Part shown: positions 42,662-51,593 of the stretch, piece by piece
Layout: each line of letters begins with the position of its first letter
Numbering within the stretch: position 1 is the stretch's first letter
Source: Paludifilum halophilum
Lineage (GTDB): Bacteria > Bacillota > Bacilli > Thermoactinomycetales > DSM-45169
Reading direction: 5' to 3'
Assembly (NCBI RefSeq): GCF_002245355.1
Contig: NZ_NOWF01000004.1
Span: 186,001 to 250,000, forward strand
DNA: 64,000 nt
Notes under the pieces: model-generated
Seen by the model: only the letters and a program-made list of their open reading frames with translations
Told to the model about the DNA's origin: nothing
Databases searched by the model: none
Made by a program: the position numbers and the translations under genes

Positions 42662-42735
42662 TGGGTCGAAGGCGACGACACACCGAAGTGAAGGCAGGCA
42701 CCGGGGGGGCCACCAGTACCTATTTCATGAAGTAA
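42662..42735 (+). pseudogene. Decayed fragment of the tandem-repeat protein gene
   Basis: GAAGGCGA followed by CACCGAAGTGAAGGCAGGCA and CCGGGG..GCCACC matches the repeat at 40709-40752. It follows the methyltransferase fragment in the same relative order as the intact pair, with the intergenic region deleted. Confidence 0.8.
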
Positions 42736-42787
42736 ATGGACATAAAAACTCTGTTCGGTGTTTCAAATGGTCCGTTCATCAATACCT

Positions 42788-43396
42788 CTACTTGTTTTTG
42801 ATATCCACGAGATCCGCACGGATAATATAGCGTTGCGGGGCACTTCCCACCATCTCAAAAGGATAACAGGTAATTAACGAAGCATCGGGCTGATCATGTC
42901 CCACGATGACCGATCGGTTGTCGTCATCTACAATGAAAGTCTTGCGAATCTGATACGTAAATACGCGCCCGTCGTTGGTTTTAACATAAAATTTATCCCC
43001 GTCTTTCAACTCTCCTGCTCGGCGAAAGGCCGTTTCTCGATGGCCGGCTAGTACTGTATGTCCCGTTTCTCCCGGAAGGACCGTCCCATAACCGATGTAT
43101 TGCCCGACTCCCTTAGCCAATTCTTCATCTCCAGTTCCGTAAATAATCGGAACCACCACACCGATCCGTGGAACATAGAGTTTGCCGATCTTTTCCCCTC
43201 TTTTTGGATGACGGGGAGAGGAAATCCCTTGGGTCAGGGAAGGCTCCGGTGTTCGTTCAGCCCAGTTGTTCGCTATGCTCATGGCCAATTGTGGATCCTT
43301 CGCCACCACTTTCAGCTGATCCCATAACTGATACCCATTGTAGGTAATCATCGCTCCCCCAGTGACAACGAGTAAAATCGCCAAAACCCGAATCAT
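42788..43396 (-). CDS. srtD: Class D sortase
   Basis: Membrane-anchored cysteine transpeptidase that joins sorted surface proteins to the wall. 202 aa: one N-terminal helix (residues 2-22), then GKLYVPRIGVVVPIIYGT, catalytic His in LAGHRETAFRRAG (~117), catalytic Cys in LITCYPF (~176) and Arg in QRYIIRADL. All three catalytic residues are present. ATG 43396 follows GGAGGGAGGAGAAATTC. Last gene of the RR-HK-redox operon. No sorted substrate with a clear C-terminal motif was found in this window. Confidence 0.9.
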   Translation of the reverse strand: MIRVLAILLVVTGGAMITYNGYQLWDQLKVVAKDPQLAMSIANNWAERTPEPSLTQGISSPRHPKRGEKIGKLYVPRIGVVVPIIYGTGDEELAKGVGQYIGYGTVLPGETGHTVLAGHRETAFRRAGELKDGDKFYVKTNDGRVFTYQIRKTFIVDDDNRSVIVGHDQPDASLITCYPFEMVGSAPQRYIIRADLVDIKNK

Positions 43397-43416
43397 CCTG
43401 AATTTCTCCTCCCTCC

Positions 43417-44130
43417 TTAGAAACCTGTAAATCCACCGAATAATCCCGTTAACCAGGAAATAATCAGGGTCATCTGGTTGGTATACAACAACACTCCGGA
43501 AACGACCATCAGGGCACCGCCCGCTTTCATCAACCGGGCGGAATATTTTAAGATCCAACGTGTGCGCCCCAGGAAAAACGCCATCACAAAGAAGGGAATT
43601 GCAAAACCGAGGGTGTAAGCGGTGATATAAGCCAGTCCGGCCGAGGGATTGGAAGCGGCAAGAGCCAGTACGGACACCAAAATGGGACCGACACAGGGGG
43701 TCCAACCCGCAGCAAAAGCCATCCCAACGGCGGAAGAACCAAAGTAGCCCCAGCGCTTAGTACCTACATCAAACTTTTTTTCTTTCATCATGAATCCCGG
43801 TTTAAAAATCCCCAGCAAAAACAGGCCCATCACGCCGATCAGTACCCCGCCGATCATGCGAATTAGATCCCGGTTTTCGCTAAAAAACGCTCCTACCCAA
43901 CTGGCGGAAAAACCGAGGGCGAAAAAGATAATCGAAAATCCCAGAATAAAAAACAGGGTATGCATCATGGTAGCCCGCCGGATCTCCTTGGATTGGTTGT
44001 TATCCTGTAACCGTCTTACCGACATCCCGGTGATATAGGAGATATAGGAGGGATAAAGGGGAAGACAACAGGGGGAAATAAAAGAAAGGACGCCGGCGCC
44101 GAAAGCCAGCCATAAGGTCACATCCGCCAT
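43417..44130 (-). CDS. ccdA: CcdA-like thiol-disulfide electron transporter
   Basis: Polytopic membrane protein (237 aa, six helices) that passes electrons from cytoplasmic thioredoxin to extracellular thioredoxin-like proteins. The redox cysteines are in FISPCCLPLYPSY (first helix) and GWTPCVGPIL (fourth). Lies directly after the TlpA/ResA gene, its likely partner. Confidence 0.93.
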   Translation of the reverse strand: MADVTLWLAFGAGVLSFISPCCLPLYPSYISYITGMSVRRLQDNNQSKEIRRATMMHTLFFILGFSIIFFALGFSASWVGAFFSENRDLIRMIGGVLIGVMGLFLLGIFKPGFMMKEKKFDVGTKRWGYFGSSAVGMAFAAGWTPCVGPILVSVLALAASNPSAGLAYITAYTLGFAIPFFVMAFFLGRTRWILKYSARLMKAGGALMVVSGVLLYTNQMTLIISWLTGLFGGFTGF

Positions 44131-44158
44131 CGGTTTCTCTCTCCTCTCTTACTCGATT

Positions 44159-44782
44159 TTAGGAGGTGAGTTCCTTCATGATTTCCTGCAACTGTTCCTC
44201 CGTCATCGCTCCGGTGATCTTTTGAATCACTTCCCCCTTTTCATTGACAATGTACGTTTGGGGAATGGAAAACGCTTGATATTTCTCTCCCACTTCGCCG
44301 GATTCATCCAATAAAATCGGAAACGTAAACTTCTCCTTTTTCACGTACTGTTTCATTTTTTCTTTGTCATCCAAGCTGGTGAGGTTTACCATGCGGAAAT
44401 TGACCTGTTCACCATATTTTTCATAAGCTTCCTGGATGTGCGGCATTTCCACCTTGCAGGGCGGGCACCAGGAAGCCCATAAGTTGATGAGCGTTGGCTT
44501 GCCGCCTGCCTCCGACAGGGTCACCTCGTCTCCCTTCAGAGTCTTCAGGGTGAAGTCGGGAGCCTGAAACCCTTCGGCTGCTCGTTGGTCGCGGTTCGGT
44601 CCTTTAGCCCCTTTCTGTGGATTCGTTTGGCTTTCACTTTCCTGGGCCGGAGTCGAACGGTCGGATTCGGAAGCTTTTTGCTCGGAGGCGTTTTGACCCC
44701 CTGAGGCCCAAATCGAACCAGCCACCGCCCCGAGGATGACCACGGCAATAAGTAGATTGCGCCAAAACAAACGATTGCCCAT
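44159..44782 (-). CDS. TlpA/ResA-like membrane-anchored thioredoxin
   Basis: Extracellular thiol-disulfide oxidoreductase. 207 aa: N-terminal anchor (NLLIAVVILGAVAGSIWASG), a polar linker to about residue 65, then an AhpC/TSA-thioredoxin domain with active site LWASWCPPCKVEMP and the cis-Pro loop FSIPQTYIV. The WCPPC type is reducing, fed by CcdA. Role may be cytochrome c maturation, spore cortex synthesis or protection of sortase cysteine; the operon favours a surface-related role. Confidence 0.92.
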   Translation of the reverse strand: MGNRLFWRNLLIAVVILGAVAGSIWASGGQNASEQKASESDRSTPAQESESQTNPQKGAKGPNRDQRAAEGFQAPDFTLKTLKGDEVTLSEAGGKPTLINLWASWCPPCKVEMPHIQEAYEKYGEQVNFRMVNLTSLDDKEKMKQYVKKEKFTFPILLDESGEVGEKYQAFSIPQTYIVNEKGEVIQKITGAMTEEQLQEIMKELTS

Positions 44783-44842
44783 ACCTTTTTTCCTCCTCTG
44801 TAAACCTTTTCGTCAATCCGCACTTGAACATCATGATAAAAG

Positions 44843-45616
44843 TCAAGTGTGGTTTTTCTGTGGAGAAATGGGCTTTTCTCTTTCCAAATGTTCCTTTTCA
44901 CGGGGCAACCATGGCACAAATCCGGCCATCCACGCCGATAGGGCCAATCCAACAAATATCCATTGTTGCCCCGACAAGCCCAACCACAGGGTAGTAGAAT
45001 AGTAATCAAAATAGGAAACAACCAACAGGGAGACACCCGTCACCATTCCCAAACGGACAAACGTTTGACCTGGTGAGAGACGGAGCCGTAGGTTCCATCC
45101 CCACACCCACACCGCTGCTAGCACCGCCACCCGGTACAGATGAATCGGGTGGTAGGTTTGGCTGTATCCCTCTGGAGAAATCCCCCAAAACAGCGAGGTG
45201 GTTTCGCCCAATCTCGCCAACAGAAAGGAATAGATGATCCCTGCCGTCACAGCGGCAACGATAAAGGCGTCCAACAAACGTGCCATACCGAGTTGGTTCT
45301 TTCGAAGGAACCAGCCGAGAAAACCCGTTGCCACCGCTCCGCCCAACCATGCCCCCTTTTCTGTTCCCGACACGAACAACAGCGCGCGGGGATCCTCTGA
45401 AATCGTCGCAGGATTCCACAACAACGGGCTCCAGCGCCAAACGAAGAACCACAAAAGGGCGGCCTGGATCCACACTTCACTCCAAGACACGTGCCTTTGA
45501 ACGGGGGCTTCCCATTGTTCAGCCACTTTTCCGCCCACAGTAATCGAGAAACCACCGACCAACCAAGTAAGGGGCAGCAAGAACGGCCCCAGGGGAAGCA
45601 CGTCTTGCGTAAACAT
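44843..45616 (-). CDS. Lgt-like integral membrane protein
   Basis: About 257 aa with six to seven helices. It resembles prolipoprotein diacylglyceryl transferase: the motif YHPIHLYRVAVLAAVW corresponds to the HPTQLYE motif of Lgt. But the main Lgt signature around the catalytic Arg is not visible, and the N-terminal GRI/H-region is degenerate, so it may have another task (for example lipid or thiol related). Sits between the zinc-ribbon protein and the TlpA gene. AAAGGAGGGGTGAA before ATG. Confidence 0.72.
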   Translation of the reverse strand: MFTQDVLPLGPFLLPLTWLVGGFSITVGGKVAEQWEAPVQRHVSWSEVWIQAALLWFFVWRWSPLLWNPATISEDPRALLFVSGTEKGAWLGGAVATGFLGWFLRKNQLGMARLLDAFIVAAVTAGIIYSFLLARLGETTSLFWGISPEGYSQTYHPIHLYRVAVLAAVWVWGWNLRLRLSPGQTFVRLGMVTGVSLLVVSYFDYYSTTLWLGLSGQQWIFVGLALSAWMAGFVPWLPREKEHLEREKPISPQKNHT

Positions 45617-45628
45617 TTCACCCCTCCT

Positions 45629-45943
45629 TTAAGGATTATCTTCTTTTAGTTTCCGTACCGGTCGGATCGAGGGCTGCCCGCAATGAGGACAATAATGCCA
45701 AGATGCCTTTATGGGAGTGCCGCAGGAACACGTTTTCTGTGTCCTTTTTTCCACCCACCGCTGCATGACTCGAAACAAAAGCAAAGCTAACAAAAAGAGG
45801 AACAGGATGCGCAATCCCTTCAAAAAAGGAATGAGGAATTCGGAGACCGGTCCGAAGGGGGTTGCCTGAACGGCTGTGGTCAAGCATCCGCCGCCTATGA
45901 AAAACAGCAGGATCGCGATCCACCATTCCCGTCTGCTCAACAC
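45629..45943 (-). CDS. Small membrane protein with C-terminal zinc ribbon
   Basis: 104 aa, unrecognised. Two hydrophobic helices (residues 8-28 and 45-63), then a zinc ribbon CSCGTPIKASWHYCPHCG. It overlaps the kinase gene by 7 bases, so it is co-translated. It might sense zinc or thiol state for the neighbouring kinase; that is inference. Confidence 0.75.
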   Translation of the reverse strand: MLSRREWWIAILLFFIGGGCLTTAVQATPFGPVSEFLIPFLKGLRILFLFLLALLLFRVMQRWVEKRTQKTCSCGTPIKASWHYCPHCGQPSIRPVRKLKEDNP

Positions 45944-47352
45944 GATCTTCCCCCTCGTATCCCGCCGGAAGCGGCGACTGGAAACTCCATCACGAATATC
46001 GTCCCTTCTCCCGGCTGGCTCTTCACTTCAATCGAACCCTGATGCAGATTGACCAACCGCTGAACGATGGACAATCCTAAACCACTCCCTCCATGCTCGC
46101 GTGAACGGGATTTTTCCACCCGGTAAAAACGCTCCCAAATGCGTTCCAACTCTTCTGCCTCCATCCCCACTCCCCGATCTTTCACCTCGATGCGTATCCA
46201 GTTGGCTTCTGGTGACGGCGACAGGGTAACCTCAACCTCACTACCTGCCTCGGAGTGGTGGATCGCGTTATCCAACAGGTTGATCAAAATCTGGTCGAAG
46301 CGGACGGGATCGAACCAAAGCCCTTCATTGACTCGACCTGACCATCGTAATTGAACGCCTTTCTTTTCCGCATGGGGTTCCAACTCTCGGATCACTTTTT
46401 GGATCCTCCTCGTCGGAGAGATGCGTTCTTTGTTCAACTCCAACTTTCCCTCATCCAACCGACTCAAGGTGACCAAGTCCTCCACTAACCGCTCCAATCG
46501 GTCGGTCTGCTCCCTAATCACCCGTTTGAGGCGCCTCGATTTTTGTTCGGACAGATCCCGCTCCTCCAACAAAGCCGTATATCCCTTCAGATAACTCAGG
46601 GGTGTGCGCAATTCATGAGAGATCTCGGACAAAAAGGTACGACGGGAGGAACGATAGTAGTCCAAGCTTTGGGCTAACTCATTCATCCGCTCACCTAACG
46701 AGGTGAGCTCATCATTTCCTCGTACCGGAATACGGGTCCGATAATCCCCATGGGCCAACTGCACAGCTGCATTGCGGATATCGAGGATGGGACGAACGGT
46801 TCGCCGGGAGAGGAGCAGGGCGATCCCGCCCCCGATGGATAGAGCGCCGACCCCGGCCAACAGGATCAGCGCTTCCAGGGAACGAAAAGTGGCAGTCAGC
46901 CAGCTCATCTCCAGGATCACCACCACGGTCCCCGCCTCTTTCCCCGAAGGGGCGAAGGGGGAAGCGACCATAAGGGCAGGTCTTTGGGAGCCCGGCAAGG
47001 TTAACCGATGGCGTTGCGTTCCTTCCCTGTCCTGGAGGCGGCCTCGGACTGCATCGATCAAGGCTGTATCCTTTTGTTCAGAACCGTCATATAATTGCCC
47101 TGACGGCTGGAACAAGTATACCCATCGCCCTGACCCGCGTTCCATGCGCCGGATATGTTCCAAGGTTTGCTGAGAAAAATCTTCAGACAAAAGAGAGGCA
47201 TAAGTACGCGTGCGATCTTCCAGGTTCTTTCCGACAAAGGAGGCAAAATGACCAGTCACCACCTGATAACTAGCGGTTCCCAGCAGCAGAAGACCGATGG
47301 TCATCGTCACCACAACGGACAACAGCCATTTGCCGGTAATCCCGCGCATCAT
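45937..47352 (-). CDS. Two-component sensor histidine kinase
   Basis: 471 aa. Two transmembrane helices (about 8-30 and 160-182) enclose an extracellular sensor of about 130 residues without cysteines; then HAMP, the phospho-acceptor His in FLSEISHELRTPLSYLKGY (~243), and ATPase N, G1, G2 boxes (NLLDNAIHHSEAG, DRGVGM, GGSGLGLSIV). ATG 47352 overlaps the stop of the response regulator (ATGA). No closer subfamily recognised. Confidence 0.93.
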   Translation of the reverse strand: MMRGITGKWLLSVVVTMTIGLLLLGTASYQVVTGHFASFVGKNLEDRTRTYASLLSEDFSQQTLEHIRRMERGSGRWVYLFQPSGQLYDGSEQKDTALIDAVRGRLQDREGTQRHRLTLPGSQRPALMVASPFAPSGKEAGTVVVILEMSWLTATFRSLEALILLAGVGALSIGGGIALLLSRRTVRPILDIRNAAVQLAHGDYRTRIPVRGNDELTSLGERMNELAQSLDYYRSSRRTFLSEISHELRTPLSYLKGYTALLEERDLSEQKSRRLKRVIREQTDRLERLVEDLVTLSRLDEGKLELNKERISPTRRIQKVIRELEPHAEKKGVQLRWSGRVNEGLWFDPVRFDQILINLLDNAIHHSEAGSEVEVTLSPSPEANWIRIEVKDRGVGMEAEELERIWERFYRVEKSRSREHGGSGLGLSIVQRLVNLHQGSIEVKSQPGEGTIFVMEFPVAASGGIRGGRSC

Positions 47353-48014
47353 GAAGGCGACCTCCATTTATACCCGTAACTCCACACAGTCTTAATCCGC
47401 TCCGATGTTTCGCCCGCCTTTTTCAATTTCTCCCGCAAATTTTTCACATGCGTATCCACAATCCGTTCATCTCCGGGAAAATCGAGTCCCCACACCCTCT
47501 CCACCAGCTCCGACCTCGACCATGCCCGCTTTGGGGCCGAGGTTAAAGCCTCCAGCAGATCAAATTCGATTCGGGTCAATTTTAGTTCGGTCCGGTCCAC
47601 ATAGGCGGTCCGTCCCTCACGGTCTACCCGGATTCCCCGGTCCGTTCTTCCACCGGTCCGTCGCAGAACGGACTTGACGCGAGCGATTAGTTCATTGGGG
47701 TCAAAGGGTTTGATGACATAATCATCCGCTCCCTTTTCCAGCCCCGTCACCCGGTCCCGGGGGTCTGTGCGCGCGGACAAGATGATCACCGGAATTCGAT
47801 TGTTTTCCTCGGAGAGGCGACCTAGCACCTCCATCCCATCCCGATAGGGCATCATCAGATCGAGGATACACAGATCAAAAGGATGGGACTTCAGAAGTTT
47901 CAAGGCTTCTTTCCCATCGGAAGCGGTAGAGACGGAAAACTCATCCTCCAAGATCAAGATGAGCATCTCCCGCATTTCCTTTTCATCATCGACGACCAGA
48001 ATAGAAGGCTTCAA
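47349..48014 (-). CDS. OmpR/PhoB-family response regulator
   Basis: 221 aa. Receiver domain with VVDDEKEMREML, phospho-acceptor Asp in LCILDLMMPYRDG and the Lys in YVIKPFDPNEL; C-terminal winged helix ending VWSYGYKWRSPS. First gene of the seven-gene minus-strand operon; presumably activates it or other envelope genes. Confidence 0.94.
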   Translation of the reverse strand: MKPSILVVDDEKEMREMLILILEDEFSVSTASDGKEALKLLKSHPFDLCILDLMMPYRDGMEVLGRLSEENNRIPVIILSARTDPRDRVTGLEKGADDYVIKPFDPNELIARVKSVLRRTGGRTDRGIRVDREGRTAYVDRTELKLTRIEFDLLEALTSAPKRAWSRSELVERVWGLDFPGDERIVDTHVKNLREKLKKAGETSERIKTVWSYGYKWRSPS

Positions 48015-48400
48015 TTTGAGACCCCTCGCTTATCACCCTTAAACTCATTTCAGACAGAATGATTGTAGACGAAAAATGTGGTTTTTCTATGGAGAAACCT
48101 CTATCTTCCTCTTTTTGGTTCCTTTTTTATTAGGCATTGATCTCTTTTATTGGATCGATCACGAAATTGCAGTTCCGAGTGTCCATTTTTGTAGTGTGTC
48201 TCATTATGGTTGGAATAAAATTGTCCCTGTCTTCATTGAGAGCCGTAAGTGTGGTCTTACCCCGGTCAAGGTACGGTTGGACTGATCAAACACTCCTCTC
48301 CTCGATGGGCGGAAAATAAATAACCCCCCACGGAGGGGGGCGGATTGGGAGGATGGCGCAAAGAAACAGACAGACGGCCCCCTATAAATTTGGGTGAACG
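48015..48400. other. Intergenic region without gene
   Basis: 386 bases, AT-rich at the side of the response regulator. A TGTGGTTTTTCT.TGGAGAAA stretch (48078-48100) nearly repeats one at 44850-44873 by the 3' end of the Lgt-like gene. The minus-strand terminator of the cupin gene is the only other feature seen. Confidence 0.5.
48310..48340 (-). terminator. Terminator of the Cys-rich/cupin fusion gene
   Basis: On the minus strand CCCCCC.TCCGT.GGGGGG hairpin followed by TTATTTATTTT. Confidence 0.75.
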
Positions 48401-49189
48401 TTAGTCCGTTGCCATTGCGTCTGCTTTCGTTTTATGAACAGTACCGAAAGGGTGCTCAGGTGGAGCATAAATCGTGTAAAGTTTCAATGGTTTATGCCCT
48501 GTATTGGTTAAATTGTGCCATGTTCCTGCAGGTACCATGATGGCATAATCATCATAAACTTCTGCTTCAAAATCCAATTGATCTTTCCGATCCCCCATTT
48601 GAACCAATCCTTGCCCTTCTTCGATTCGCAGGAATTGATCAACGTCGGGATGAACCTCTAAACCGATGTCATCTCCCACATCGATACTCATCACGGTCAC
48701 TTGCAAATGATCTCCTGTCCATAAGGCGGTACGAAACGTGTTGTTTTGCTTCACCGCTTGATTGATATTTACAACAAACGGTCTTTTTCCGTAATCGATC
48801 AATTCGATATTATCTTCTTGGTTGAATCGATTTGCATATCCACTGGCATAGGCCCGGCAAGCAGAGGCGCAGTGCAGGCAGACCCGGGCACAGTGCTGGG
48901 AGTGCGGGTCCGGGTATTTCATGCATTCCTGACCGCATCGTTCACAAATGTGGGCACAGATAAGTGCCATTTGTTTGGAGATATGGCTGTATCGGGCCAG
49001 CATCTGGGCGGTCAACGCACAAATGTCGGCGCAATCCCGGAGCAAGCGAAGTTGTCTGCTGCGGAAGGCGACATCGGGCATGGAAGCCACTATGGTCACC
49101 ATATGATCGCAAACAACCTGACAATGCTGAATGATTTGGAGTAAAGACATGGAACTACCTACACTTACATGACTGATATTTTCGGACAT
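48401..49189 (-). CDS. Fusion of Cys-rich four-helix bundle (DUF326/Csp-like) and cupin
   Basis: 262 aa. Residues 15-120 have the regularly spaced cysteines of four-helix copper-binding proteins (CQVVCDHM, CADICALTAQ, CAHICERCGQEC, CARVCLHCASACRAYA). From about 150 a cupin domain with the metal motif EVHPDVDQFLRIEEGQG and PAGTWHNLTNTG. The two domains are usually separate proteins. No export signal, so it would be cytoplasmic. ATG 49189 follows CCAGGAGGGATCATC. Possible roles: copper store or chaperone, or thiol dioxygenase-like enzyme; unproven. Confidence 0.82.
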   Translation of the reverse strand: MSENISHVSVGSSMSLLQIIQHCQVVCDHMVTIVASMPDVAFRSRQLRLLRDCADICALTAQMLARYSHISKQMALICAHICERCGQECMKYPDPHSQHCARVCLHCASACRAYASGYANRFNQEDNIELIDYGKRPFVVNINQAVKQNNTFRTALWTGDHLQVTVMSIDVGDDIGLEVHPDVDQFLRIEEGQGLVQMGDRKDQLDFEAEVYDDYAIMVPAGTWHNLTNTGHKPLKLYTIYAPPEHPFGTVHKTKADAMATD

Positions 49190-49535
49190 GATGATCCCTC
49201 CTGGGCAAAAGTCTTTACTAATATACATATGCCCGGAGGAGAGCACTCGTCTGGGCGTTCCATTTTTAATGAGAAAATCTGGCCAGTCCTAAACGAAGGT
49301 GATGGACGTGGATGCAACGGTGGCATCCAGGAATTCGCCACATCGCAAACATACAACTCCCCTTTCTCCGTTTAGTACACAAGGAGATTTTTTGCATGGT
49401 ACCGAATCTGTTTTTGGAAAAAAGGAACTTCGGCCGTTTTGTGGTTTTATTTTCCATTTGATGGGTGTTGCCGTATCAAAAGTAAGCCCAAAAGTACCGA
49501 CTCTTACAATTCTAGGAGCTTTAATCGGGATTACC
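49190..49535. other. Gap between cupin-fusion gene and Tn3 remnant
   Basis: An ATACATAT half-site followed by GCCCGG (49223-49236) resembles the island operators, but the second arm is absent. Nothing else recognised. Confidence 0.35.
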
Positions 49536-50620
49536 CTTGGGCAGGCGTACAGTGAAAAGTATTGGGATCCAGAAGAACTGATTGATCTTTTCACTTTGCT
49601 ACCCAATGAGTATCGATTGATCGGAAATAAAACAGGGGCTACCCGGCTGGGCTTTGCAATTCTTCTCAAGTTTTTTCAAAAGGAAGCTCGATTTCCTTCT
49701 CAAAAAAGCGAAATACCTTCAGCGGTTGTTCAATATGTGGCTAAACAGTTGAACTTAGACCCCATCCTGTTTGATGACTACTCTTGGAGTAACAATACCG
49801 TGAGCAATCATCGTTCGCAAATCCGGAAATTCTTTGGATTTCGGGAACGAACCGAAAGATGCTAGTGAAGTGATCGACTGGCTACACCCTAAGGTCTTCG
49901 ATTATACCCAGGAAGAGGAAGCATTAAAAGCGGAAGTATATGCAGAATACCGTCGTCGTAAGATTGAACCTCCGACGGACGGCCAAATCATCCACATAGT
50001 AGTTCCGCTATCCGTAGTCAAGAGCAACAATTGTTTGAGGAAACGTATGCTCAACTATCCTCCATTTCTATCGCCCGAATGGCTGCTTTCATCGACTCTT
50101 GGGCGGAAATAGAGGAGACGAAAAGTAATGATCCTTCGGAAGCGATCACCTTCCCGAAAGTTGACATTGGGACCCGGACGTACCAACAAAGAGAGTCTGC
50201 TTCTGGAAATCCGAAAGTTAAAGACCATCCGTCAGCTGGAACTCTCAACGGACTTGCTGACCCACGTACCCACCAAGATGCTGAAGCGCTATCGGATGGG
50301 CAGTCTCTGAAGAGTTGCGGGAGCTTCGTCGGCATCAGCCGCCGGTTTGGTACTCGCTATTAACTGCCTTCTTCTGGTCCCGGGCCCAGGAGATTACGGA
50401 CAGTTTAGTGGAACTGTTGATCACCATCGTCCACAACATCCGGATGCGATCCGAACGAAAAGTGGAACGAGAATTGTTGCATGAAGTGAAGCGGGTGCGA
50501 GGAAAGAGAGATCTTTTAGTGCAACTCCTGAAGGCAACATTGGGTCACCCGGACGGGATCATAGGAGATGTCCTATATTCCGTGGTTGATCCAAAAGCTC
50601 TCCTCGATTTGTTAAAGGAG
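49536..50620 (+). pseudogene. Tn3-family transposase, decayed N-terminal part
   Basis: YSEKYWDPEELIDLFTLLPNEYRLIGNKTGATRLGFAILLKFFQKEARFP... through QIRKFFGFRE is the DUF4158 domain of Tn3-family transposases. The reading then jumps frames at least four times (near 49850, 50020, 50150 and 50310), with later parts KIEPPTDGQIIHIV, EETYAQLSSISIARMAAFIDSW, DLLTHVPTKMLKRY and YSLLTAFFWSRAQEITDSLVELLITIVHNI. Only about one third of a ~1000-aa transposase remains; the catalytic part is gone. It joins the next gene without gap. Confidence 0.85.
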
Positions 50621-50631
50621 GAGGGAAAGAT

Positions 50632-51270
50632 GTGGCTGAGTCCGTGATTGAAACCCTTCGTTTAACTAAGCTGTATGGGGGACGCCCGTCGGTCAAGGAC
50701 TTGGATTTACAAGTTTCGCAAGGGGAAGTGTACGGATTTTTGGGGCCGAACGGAGCCGGTAAAACGACGACGATCAAGATGTTGCTCGGCCTGGTGAAAC
50801 CCACCAAGGGTCATGTACGAATATTTGGAAAGGAGATGGGAAAGGAACGAAAAATCATTCTCAGAATAACGGGATCTCTTGTGGATTCCCCGACCTACTA
50901 CGGACATTTGTCCGGCCGGGATAACTTGAAAATCATCACCCGGATCTTGGATCTGCCTGAAAAAAAGATTGATAAAATGTTTTATCCGTTTTTCGCATCG
51001 ATGCCAATCATGGCCCTGCAACTTTGGCTCTCCATGGTGATCCGGAATCAGGCGATTCCTCTCACCATCGGTATCATCGGTGCCATGGTCAGTCTGTTTC
51101 TGGGCTATTCTCCGAGTTCGTTGCTTCAACTTCTCCCTTGGGCTTATGTCCCCCTTTCTTCGCCTGTGAATGAAGGGGATTACGCACAGTGGCCCCTGGC
51201 GGGTATGGGTCTAGGGCTTGTGTTGTTCCTGGCAGGCGGACTCCATTTTTCAAAGCATGAGTTACAATAG
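50632..51270 (+). pseudogene. Deletion fusion of lantibiotic-type ABC ATPase and permease
   Basis: Residues 1-116 are the N-terminal half of an ABC ATPase of the BcrA/SpaF type (Walker A GPNGAGKTTTIKMLLG, Q-loop region missing, DSPTYYGHLSGRDNLKI). At about 50980 the frame passes smoothly into the C-terminal half of an ABC-2 permease (MPIMALQLWLSMVIRNQAIPLTIGIIGAMVSLFLGYSP). Signature, Walker B and the permease N-terminus are lost, so the product cannot hydrolyse ATP normally. GTG start with AAAGGAGGAGGG. Derived from an immunity/export transporter. Confidence 0.8.
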
Positions 51271-51287
51271 AAAGGAATAGAAGAGTG

Positions 51288-51533
51288 ATGGCTCATCCCT
51301 TGGCTTATCGGTATTTTCATTCCGAATGGTTGAAACTGCGCTGGTCCATGATCATTCCGATCTTCATTCTCGGCCCCGCCATCTCCTTGTGGATCGGTTT
51401 TGCTGTCCCTGCAAAAAACGACGACCGATCATCTCCCCCGACGGGGTTTCCAGATAGGACACGACCATCCCGCTTTCTTTACACATGGAAAGCGGTTTTT
51501 TATGCAAACGATATAAAAACTGATAAATTATAA
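51288..51533 (+). pseudogene. Truncated second ABC permease of the lantibiotic-type transporter
   Basis: MAHPLAYRYFHSEWLKLRWSMIIPIFILGPAISLWIGFAVPAK is the N-terminus of a SpaG/BcrB-like permease. After about 45 residues the sequence becomes unrelated and a terminator hairpin lies within the open frame. Confidence 0.65.
51470..51502 (+). terminator. Terminator in the permease remnant
   Basis: CCGCTTTC/GAAAGCGG stem, then TTTTTT. Confidence 0.82.
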
Positions 51534-51593
51534 TTTTCCGTCCATTAATGGAATAGGGATATAGTACAACTCCCAGACAAGGAGGCTTTCTAA

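Noticed and set aside
49223-49236. Sixth copy of the ATACATAT operator upstream of the cupin fusion
   Set aside because: Only one arm is present; the other eight bases do not match, so it is not counted in the family.
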